From Enteractinococcus helveticum (lineage in GTDB: Bacteria; Actinomycetota; Actinomycetes; Actinomycetales; Micrococcaceae), in contig NZ_LXEY01000020.1 in NCBI RefSeq assembly GCF_001657475.1, positions 186,001 to 250,000 on the forward strand: a stretch of 64,000 nucleotides of DNA, written 5' to 3'. Below the pieces are notes generated by a model, which was not told the origin of the DNA, did no database searches, and saw only the letters and a list, made by a program, of their open reading frames with translations. This document shows positions 57,854 through 64,000 of this stretch, piece by piece (positions within the stretch are counted from its first letter, which is position 1; each line of letters opens with the position of its first letter). A program made the translations under genes and the position numbers.

Positions 57854-59230
57854 ATGGCACAACCGTCCACTCTCGACCAGGTCATCAACCTGGCTAAACG
57901 CCGCGGATTCGTCTTCCAGGCCGGTGAGATTTACGGTGGTTCACGCTCAGCATGGGACTATGGACCGCTCGGCGTCGAACTGAAAGAAAACATCAAATCT
58001 CAGTGGTGGAACACCTTCGTCCGAGGACGTGGAGATATGGTCGGTTTGGATTCCTCGATTATCCTGCCGCGTCAGGTATGGGAAGCTTCCGGTCACGTTG
58101 AAACTTTCGTTGACCCGCTGAGCGAATGTACTGCATGCAACCACCGTCACCGTTACGACCACCTCGTTGAGGCATTCGAAGACAAACACGGCCGCACCCC
58201 GGCACTTGAAGAACTGGCCTGCCCGAACTGTGGTACTCGCGGCAAGATGACCGAACCACGCACCTTCTCGGGGCTGATCCGTACCTTCCTCGGCCCAGTT
58301 GCTGATGAAGAAGGCCTACACTACCTGCGCCCAGAAACCGCCCAGGGCATGTACCTGAACTTCTTGAACGTGGTCAACACCGCGCGCAAGAAACCACCAT
58401 TTGGGATGGGCCAGATCGGTAAAGCCTTCCGTAACGAAATCACCCCGGGGAACTTCATCTTCCGCACCCGTGAATTCGAACAGATGGAAATCCAGTACTT
58501 CGTGCCACCGGCAGAAGCTGATCAATGGTTCGACACCTGGGTCAACCAGGCACAAGACTGGTTCTTCGGACTGGGTCTGAATCCAGAGAACCTGCGCCAG
58601 TACAACGTCCCAGACGGTGAACGCGCCCACTACTCCTCGGTCACCATCGACCTCGAATACAAATTCGGATTCACCGGCGGCGACTGGGGCGAGCTGATGG
58701 GTATCGCCAACCGTGGCGACTACGACCTGTCGAACCACACCAAGGGCTCCGGCACGAAGATGCAATACTTTGACCAGGCCACCGGCGAGCACTACACGCC
58801 CTACGTCATCGAACCATCCTGGGGCCTGACCCGTTCCCTGATGGCGTTCCTAGTGGATTCCTATGCCGAAGATGAAGCACCAAACTCCAAAGGCGGCGTC
58901 GATAAGCGCACCGTGCTGCGCCTGGACCCACGCCTGGCTCCAGTCAAGGCTGCCGTGTTGCCGCTGTCGAAGAAAGCAGAACTGTCCGAACCAGCCAATA
59001 AGCTGGCCAACGACCTACGCAAACGCTGGAACGTCGACTACGACGACGCCGGCGCGATCGGTCGACGCTACCGTCGTCACGATGAAATTGGTACCCCATT
59101 CTGTGTGACCTTCGACTTCGACTCACTCGACGACAACGCCGTCACCATCCGTGATCGTGACTCTATGGCCCAAGAACGCGTCTCACTGGACAAGGTTGAA
59201 AGCTACCTTTCAGAACGTTTGGGCTGCTAA
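57854..59230 (+). CDS. glyS: Glycine--tRNA ligase
   Basis: Class II aminoacyl-tRNA synthetase of the alpha-2 type, 458 residues. [23 protein letters not shown] near the N-terminus (quoted only in part by family motif), the zinc-like [12 protein letters not shown] and CPNCGTRG sites (~92-125), motif 2 [21 protein letters not shown], motif 3 [10 protein letters not shown], and a C-terminal anticodon-binding domain (~330-458) are all present. The next gene's GTG follows its stop directly. Confidence 0.95.
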   Translation: MAQPSTLDQVINLAKRRGFVFQAGEIYGGSRSAWDYGPLGVELKENIKSQWWNTFVRGRGDMVGLDSSIILPRQVWEASGHVETFVDPLSECTACNHRHRYDHLVEAFEDKHGRTPALEELACPNCGTRGKMTEPRTFSGLIRTFLGPVADEEGLHYLRPETAQGMYLNFLNVVNTARKKPPFGMGQIGKAFRNEITPGNFIFRTREFEQMEIQYFVPPAEADQWFDTWVNQAQDWFFGLGLNPENLRQYNVPDGERAHYSSVTIDLEYKFGFTGGDWGELMGIANRGDYDLSNHTKGSGTKMQYFDQATGEHYTPYVIEPSWGLTRSLMAFLVDSYAEDEAPNSKGGVDKRTVLRLDPRLAPVKAAVLPLSKKAELSEPANKLANDLRKRWNVDYDDAGAIGRRYRRHDEIGTPFCVTFDFDSLDDNAVTIRDRDSMAQERVSLDKVESYLSERLGC

Positions 59231-60085
59231 GTGAATATCCGCGAATGGCAAGACGGCGACGACCTGCGGCTGCTGGAGATCTTTGGAGATCCCGGCTCCG
59301 CACAACACCACCACGACCGCATCATGTTGGGGCCCTCCACACAGGACCCCTTTGGTGTGGGACTGGTGGCGGTCGACGACGGCATTCCAGTTGCAGCCGG
59401 GGCGATACGAGCTCAAGCCATCCATCCACAACGGATGTGGTGTTTTATCGAAACCGCCCCGCTGCAACGCCAACGCGGCATTGCTACAGACCTGTTCCAT
59501 GAGCTCGTGGCCCGGGCCCCAGAGCACACTGCATTCAAGACGCGCTCGGTGACCGGCGATGAGGCTACTGAGCAGTGGCTGAAAGGCCAAGGCTTTCGCG
59601 AAATTCAGCACTCTCAGCGCATTGTCGTGGCCGCCGGGTCGTATGCGCCAACGCAGATCGACGTACAGCAACTGGCTACTGGCTCGGTCGAGTTATCCCA
59701 ACTGGCTGCGCAGTATTACAACGCGAGCCATGCGTGGGACCCATCCGAACTGACACTCACTCAGGCCCAGCAGCTGCTGTTAGCTCCGCGCACCGGAGCC
59801 CAACAGGCCTTTGTGACTCGCCAGGACGGTCGCATCGTAGCTTTTGCGATTGCATACCCCGGCCCGATTCCGAATGTGGTCGATCTTTTCGTGGGACATG
59901 ATCCGCAACACCCGGATCCCTCCGAACACATCAAAACTCTGCTGGCCGTCACCGGAGAACAGCGCAGTTTGGCCGTTGAGATTGATAACGCCACCACGGT
60001 GCTCAACTCGGTTATCGAGCAAGCCGTGGCCGCCGATACCGCACTCATTGAACACGAGTCCACCATCTGGGCCACCGACGCCTGA
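59231..60085 (+). CDS. GNAT-family acetyltransferase, possibly two-module
   Basis: 284 residues. The first half contains a standard GNAT core with motif A ETAPLQRQRGIATDLFHEL (~78-96). The second half (about 150-284, with VTRQDGRIVAFAIAYPGPIPNVVDLFV) looks like a second, degenerate GNAT module, as in mycothiol synthase-like proteins. GTG 59231 abuts the glyS stop, so translation is coupled. Substrate unknown. Confidence 0.78.
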   Translation: MNIREWQDGDDLRLLEIFGDPGSAQHHHDRIMLGPSTQDPFGVGLVAVDDGIPVAAGAIRAQAIHPQRMWCFIETAPLQRQRGIATDLFHELVARAPEHTAFKTRSVTGDEATEQWLKGQGFREIQHSQRIVVAAGSYAPTQIDVQQLATGSVELSQLAAQYYNASHAWDPSELTLTQAQQLLLAPRTGAQQAFVTRQDGRIVAFAIAYPGPIPNVVDLFVGHDPQHPDPSEHIKTLLAVTGEQRSLAVEIDNATTVLNSVIEQAVAADTALIEHESTIWATDA

Positions 60086-60089
60086 GCTT

Positions 60090-61316
60090 ATGCATAACGT
60101 TCCCTCCACAATCCCGGTCACCCGAAAACGTGTCATCACCTGGATGGTGAGCATCCTGGTCCCGCTGGGGATCGTGCTGCTTGCCGCCATGATCTGGCTG
60201 TGGCCCTCGGGAACCTATCAAGAGCTCTCGTTGGATGACCCCTACGGCACCACCGAAAGTTTCGCGGTGGAATCCGGGTCAGTCTCCTCGGTCGTTGATA
60301 GAGCCTGTGACGGCGGTGCAGAAAGTGGCAGCCCGACACAGGTGCAACAAGACCTGGAATGCCAGACCGCGCAGGTGGCCACCGGGCGGGGGACTTATGA
60401 GGTCGAAATTCCTGCCCAGGTCAGCGCCTCCACCGAGGTCACACGCGGCGACAACGTCAAGATCCTTGTTGGTGAAGACTTGGCCGATACCGGCGTCTTT
60501 GTGGACTTCGACCGCACCATGCCCGTAGGTTTATTGGCTGCGTTATACGCGGTGGTGGTGGTCGTCGTGGCGCGCTGGCGAGGCGTGCGGGCTATCGGCG
60601 GGCTAATTCTGTCTTTCGTGGTGCTATTCGGCTTCATGATCCCGGCCCTCTTGGAAGGTGGCCCACCGTTTTGGGTCGGGCTGATCGGCAGCATGATCAT
60701 CATGTTAGTGGTGTTGTATTTTGCTCACGGCATTTCCTTGCGAACCACCACGGCACTGCTGGGCACGTTCATCGGGTTGCTGCTGACCGCAGGGCTTGCG
60801 GCGTGGGCATCGGATAGCGCGTACTTGATGGGCCTGGGCGAAGAGTATTCGTATATGTTGGCCTCGGTGGTCCCAGAGATTCGAGTGTCCGGAATTGTGC
60901 TGACGGGATTACTTGTCGCGGGGCTCGGCGTACTCAACGACGTCACCATTACCCAGTCTTCTGCGGTGTGGGAGATTAAAGCCGCCCAACCCAATATCAC
61001 GCCGCGCAATCTCTTCGCCGCCGGTATGCGCATTGGTCGTGACCACATTGCCTCCACCGTCTACACCATCGCCTTCGCATATGCGGGTGCAGCCCTGCCG
61101 ATGCTCATGATCGTTTCGCTGTACGACCGTTCGCTGCTGGACTCCATTATGTCTGCCGAGATGGTCGAAGAAGTTGTACGCATCCTGGTCGGATCAGTCG
61201 GTCTGGTCCTGGCAATCCCAATTACCACCGGCATTGCCGTGGCTGTGGCACATGCCGTGGCTGAACCCAAAGACCAGTCACCGGCGCCGGTTGATGAAGT
61301 GACCCACGTTCACTGA
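60090..61316 (+). CDS. YibE/F-like multi-pass membrane protein
   Basis: 408 residues. One N-terminal helix (~17-37) precedes an extracytoplasmic domain (~40-140, with two Cys), then seven or eight helices. YibE/F signatures include VVVVARWRGVRAIGG, TTALLGTFIGLLLTAGLA, LGVLNDVTITQSSAVWEI and GRDHIASTVYTIAFAYAGAALP. Family function is unknown, with a transport role suggested. ATG 60090 avoids overlap with the GNAT gene. Its 3' end overlaps the convergent MFS gene by seven bases. Confidence 0.87.
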   Translation: MHNVPSTIPVTRKRVITWMVSILVPLGIVLLAAMIWLWPSGTYQELSLDDPYGTTESFAVESGSVSSVVDRACDGGAESGSPTQVQQDLECQTAQVATGRGTYEVEIPAQVSASTEVTRGDNVKILVGEDLADTGVFVDFDRTMPVGLLAALYAVVVVVVARWRGVRAIGGLILSFVVLFGFMIPALLEGGPPFWVGLIGSMIIMLVVLYFAHGISLRTTTALLGTFIGLLLTAGLAAWASDSAYLMGLGEEYSYMLASVVPEIRVSGIVLTGLLVAGLGVLNDVTITQSSAVWEIKAAQPNITPRNLFAAGMRIGRDHIASTVYTIAFAYAGAALPMLMIVSLYDRSLLDSIMSAEMVEEVVRILVGSVGLVLAIPITTGIAVAVAHAVAEPKDQSPAPVDEVTHVH

Positions 61317-62497
61317 GTCTGACGGTGGCGACCGAAATACCAGGCAAACGCCACAGTGGTCAGGACGAGAACCCCTGCACATGCTAGATAGGTGGTCTGA
61401 GCACCCCAGTAGGTGAAGCCGATGCCCCCGACCAGCCCGGCAAAACCAAGACCGATATCGAAGGTCATATTCCAGGCGACACTGCCGCGATTCGCACTGC
61501 CAGCTTGTCGAAACGCCATGAGCAGACTGGCAGCCTGCACACTACCGGTACCGAATCCAAGGATCGCCATGGCGAATCCCAGCCACCAGCCCGCAGGCAA
61601 AATTGCCGCAAATGTTAGTCCGAATAATGCGGTTGCCAGTCCGAAGAGCATGACTGCCACAGGGGAGTGCCGGTCAAGGGACGTGCTGGAAAGGAAGCGC
61701 CCTATAACGACGAAGACTTGCATCGCGGCAATATATAACGCCGGGGATGCATGGTCGGCAGCTGGACCAAAGGCTAGCACCAGCCCAAATACCGTCAGGA
61801 TCAACGCCGTCGGCAATAACACTGCGACGAGTCCGGTCAATTGCATCTGAGAGCGGGACTCGGCATGACGCTGCTGACTGGAATGCGGGCCTTGCTGTTG
61901 CGTGACCTCTCGCTTCGGGACCGTCAGGATGGCCGGCAGCGCCAACATGACCAGAACAAAGTTCAACCAGCGAAAACCGGCAGCAGACACCAGGGTAATC
62001 AGCCACAACCCCAGTGGTGCGGCCACTGCGGTGGCTGCCGCGGTTGTGGCACCGTAGAATCCCAGAGCTCGACCGAGCCGATTCGGCGGCACAGTCGAGG
62101 GCACTACGGCGGTGCCGATGACGACGAGAATGCCGAAACCTAGTCCACCAATCACGCTGCTGGTCATGAGTGTGACCACCGGAGCCAGTGGGAGAAAACT
62201 CAGCAGATGACCCGAAGCTTGCAGTCCCAGTGCCATAAGAAACGTCCAGCGTGAGCCGAGACGATTATTGAGCAAGGGGACAAGCGGTTGCACAGCTACC
62301 ACCGCGACCATCATGACCGTGAGTACCGTGCCGGCGGTGACTGCGGTCAGGCCCATGTGCTGACCGGTGGTGACTAGGGTCGCATAGGTGATAAAAAAGG
62401 TACCGAATCCGAACAGCACCATCCACATGACGCCCAGAAGGGCCGGTGTGAGCGTGCGTTGCGGCCTAGGCTGCGGAGCGGAAGCTGACATGGGCAT
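61310..62497 (-). CDS. MFS transporter
   Basis: 395 residues, 12 predicted helices. LLNNRLGSRWTFLMALG is the loop 2-3 motif, PPNRLGRALGFYGATTAAA lies in the helix 4-5 region and the long central loop carries Gln/His/Ser (TQQQGPHSSQQRHAESRSQ). It resembles drug or sugar efflux permeases of the YajR/arabinose-efflux type; substrate unknown. The ATG at 62497 is preceded by TATGGT at six bases and no ribosome site, suggesting a leaderless mRNA. Confidence 0.86.
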   Translation of the reverse strand: MPMSASAPQPRPQRTLTPALLGVMWMVLFGFGTFFITYATLVTTGQHMGLTAVTAGTVLTVMMVAVVAVQPLVPLLNNRLGSRWTFLMALGLQASGHLLSFLPLAPVVTLMTSSVIGGLGFGILVVIGTAVVPSTVPPNRLGRALGFYGATTAAATAVAAPLGLWLITLVSAAGFRWLNFVLVMLALPAILTVPKREVTQQQGPHSSQQRHAESRSQMQLTGLVAVLLPTALILTVFGLVLAFGPAADHASPALYIAAMQVFVVIGRFLSSTSLDRHSPVAVMLFGLATALFGLTFAAILPAGWWLGFAMAILGFGTGSVQAASLLMAFRQAGSANRGSVAWNMTFDIGLGFAGLVGGIGFTYWGAQTTYLACAGVLVLTTVAFAWYFGRHRQTQ

Positions 62498-62536
62498 ACC
62501 ATGACCATAGAGGATGGCGGCTTGCCCGGGACAGGT

Positions 62537-63241
62537 CTAGGCTTTCAAACGCAAGACTGCTAAGAGAAATTCGCCGTCTTCGACGAATGGGTCAAATTGC
62601 CAGGTCCCAAACCGTTGGACTACTTCTAATCCCGCGTCGGCGGCGTCGGCGGTGAACTGGGCGTTGGAATAACCTCGTGCGAGTTGAAAACCGGTGACAA
62701 AGCGTGAATTATCATGCATGTGCTTGGCCACGTTGACTAACGCTGGAATGCGTTCCCAATCGGCAAGAAAAGTTTGGACGTTGCCCGCAGAGACGATGAT
62801 GTCGAATGACCGAAGCTGACCGTTGTCGTTCTGCAGGGCAAAATCTGCCAGGTCCGCTACCTCAAAGTGGGCTTGCGAATATTTGGTGTTAGCAACCTCC
62901 ACCAGGTGTGGATCCAGATCAATGCCCATGACGTCGTGTCCGGCAGCTGCTAAATACCCGGCCAATCGACCATTGCCACAACCGGCATCCAAAATAGCAG
63001 CTCCGCGTTGTGCCATGGCATCAATGGCTCGGGCTTCGCCGTGGATGTCGTTGCCTTCGGCTTCAAGACGTTCCCATCGCTGCGCGTAACGCTGAGAGTG
63101 TGTTGGGTCCTGCATTGCCTGACGCCACTTATTGAGTTCAGGCGTCGACCGCTCAGGTTCGGGAACCGAACGTTCTGGCGTGGCAGACAGGGAGAAGGTG
63201 TGTGCAGATTCGGGTGTGGGAAGAAAACCATCGTTAGCCAT
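62537..63241 (-). CDS. Class I SAM-dependent methyltransferase
   Basis: 234 residues. Motif I ILDAGCGNGRLAGYLAAAGHD (quoted in part, about 85-105) with the acidic GIDLDPHLVEVA, then DLADFALQND and DIIVSAGNVQTFL, gives the Rossmann SAM site. Substrate unknown. ATG 63241 is chosen over the longer frame to 63295: TACAAT lies exactly six bases upstream, and the extra upstream residues are not conserved-looking. Confidence 0.85.
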   Translation of the reverse strand: MANDGFLPTPESAHTFSLSATPERSVPEPERSTPELNKWRQAMQDPTHSQRYAQRWERLEAEGNDIHGEARAIDAMAQRGAAILDAGCGNGRLAGYLAAAGHDVMGIDLDPHLVEVANTKYSQAHFEVADLADFALQNDNGQLRSFDIIVSAGNVQTFLADWERIPALVNVAKHMHDNSRFVTGFQLARGYSNAQFTADAADAGLEVVQRFGTWQFDPFVEDGEFLLAVLRLKA

Positions 63242-63247
63242 GATCCC

Positions 63248-63253
63248 ATTGTA
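63248..63253 (-). promoter_or_regulatory. -10 box of a leaderless methyltransferase transcript
   Basis: TACAAT on the minus strand, six bases before ATG 63241, with no ribosome site between. Confidence 0.5.
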
Positions 63254-63371
63254 GAAGCAGGACAGCGGGGTCAGCAGGTTTTCCACGGTTGGCAAGATTC
63301 GCTGAGGCTATTGCACCGACTGTGTTCCAGCGTTAGGTTAGTGCCACACGGGTTATCGAGGCGGGATCGGC

Positions 63372-63932
63372 ATGGCACGAATCATCGCATGGGACATTAT
63401 CTCTTTAGACGGGTTCTTTGAAGGCAACGAGCCCTGGGATCTGCGGCATCATGAGTATATTTGGGGCGCTGATCTGCGCGAACTGAGTCTTCAAATCGGT
63501 CAAGAGGTCGGTTTATTAGTGTTTGGCCGAAAGACCTACCAAGGTATGGCTCAGCACTGGCCTACCGATACGATCGAACCTGAGATCGCACGGTATATGA
63601 ATGAGGTGCCTAAACTCGTTGCCAGCCATACGATGACCACAGCCTCCTGGCAGCACACCGAAGTTACTGACGATATTGAGCTCGAACTGCGACATCGTCG
63701 TATCAGTGATGACCGGTCAATTTATGTTTTCGGTAGTGCCGCTTTGGTGGATTCCCTGCTCAGTGCGGGGCTGATCGATGAACTCATGATTGGCGTCGCT
63801 CCGGTGGTGCTTGGCAGTGGCAATCCGTTTTTCAAAACGCACTCCACACGGCGTGAGCTCACCTTGCTGGAAACACGGACCATTGATACTGGCGGTGTCA
63901 TCCTGCGATATGCGCCCGAGGTGCAGTCCTGA
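63372..63932 (+). CDS. Dihydrofolate reductase-fold protein (RibD C-terminal domain family)
   Basis: 186 residues. IISLDGFFEG, LLVFGRKTYQGMAQHW, IYVFGSAALVDSLLSAGLIDEL and PVVLGSGNPFF are the NADPH-binding hallmarks of the RibD-C/DHFR-like group. Such stand-alone proteins are not true DHFRs; they are annotated as putative reductases of unknown substrate. ATG 63372 follows GGCGGGATC. The last 68 bases of the window hold nothing recognisable. Confidence 0.87.
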   Translation: MARIIAWDIISLDGFFEGNEPWDLRHHEYIWGADLRELSLQIGQEVGLLVFGRKTYQGMAQHWPTDTIEPEIARYMNEVPKLVASHTMTTASWQHTEVTDDIELELRHRRISDDRSIYVFGSAALVDSLLSAGLIDELMIGVAPVVLGSGNPFFKTHSTRRELTLLETRTIDTGGVILRYAPEVQS

Positions 63933-64000
63933 TCAGGCGTGATGCATTGCTTTACTCATGGAGCCGATATGCCGGGTTGTCGCTGGCACCATTGAAGTGT

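Noticed and set aside
59844..60089. N-terminal extension of the YibE/F protein
   Set aside because: Would overlap the GNAT gene by 240 bases in another frame; the ATG at 60090 sits just before the first membrane helix.

Overview
The window is chromosomal DNA of a mid-to-high GC actinobacterium, most likely Micrococcales (Micrococcaceae or a close neighbour). The evidence is the glmU-prs-rplY-pth-mfd gene order, an acyl-CoA carboxylase epsilon subunit, an NrtR-type regulator heading the nad genes, a SAM-IV-like riboswitch before metY, many GTG/TTG starts, and several genes whose -10 box lies 6-7 nt before the start codon (leaderless mRNAs). The genus cannot be fixed from sequence alone. I see no phage, insertion sequence, integrase or CRISPR array. 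This is mostly housekeeping DNA with a few decaying genes.

Layout. 1-3.3 kb (minus): de novo NAD synthesis (nrtR-like, nadA, nadB cut by the window edge) behind a palindromic operator. 3.4-5.7 kb: DNA alkylation repair (ogt, frameshifted tag), a DJ-1/PfpI protein and a small membrane protein. 5.8-14.2 kb: tRNA-Gln(TTG), glmU, prs, rplY, pth, a DUF2505 gene and mfd. 14.2-16.7 kb (minus): two tandem acyltransferase-3 paralogues and a small membrane protein. 16.8-20 kb (minus): nucleoside salvage (purine nucleoside phosphorylase, phosphopentomutase-like phosphohexomutase, deoC). 20.1-23.6 kb: LpdA-like flavoprotein and acetoacetyl-CoA synthetase. 23.7-30.3 kb (minus): a decayed cell-wall-anchored protein, an MHS transporter, accA3-type carboxylase, maf and a DUF885 peptidase. 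30.5-33.9 kb: glutamate-type ABC importer. 34-36.6 kb: accE and accD, with birA divergent. 36.6-45.9 kb: PH-domain protein, class III cyclase, PP2C phosphatase, ligA, inositol phosphatase, GNAT, gatC-gatA-gatB. 45.9-53.5 kb: D-amino-acid dehydrogenase-like, APH-like kinase, RidA, TrhA, DUF2238, cutA, two VOC proteins and a baeRF-type protein. 53.7-57 kb: SAM riboswitch, metY, metX and an esterase. 57.1-64 kb: a collapsed alcohol dehydrogenase remnant, S4 protein, glyS, GNAT, YibE/F protein, MFS transporter, methyltransferase and a DHFR/RibD-like reductase.

The main surprise is GatA at 43102-44379. Its reading frame is intact and translationally coupled to gatC and gatB, yet the Ser-cisSer-Lys amidase triad appears lost (Lys to Ser, the Gly/Ser-rich loop deleted, nucleophile Ser to Thr). 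GatB beside it also departs from otherwise conserved motifs. A working tRNA-Gln(TTG) lies in the same window, so how Gln-tRNA(Gln) is made in this organism is an open question. Secondary points are the NrtR operator on the transcription start, a palindrome inside a dioxygenase promoter, a possible three-way-junction leader on rplY, a strong hairpin inside the glutamate transporter operon, and three decaying genes.
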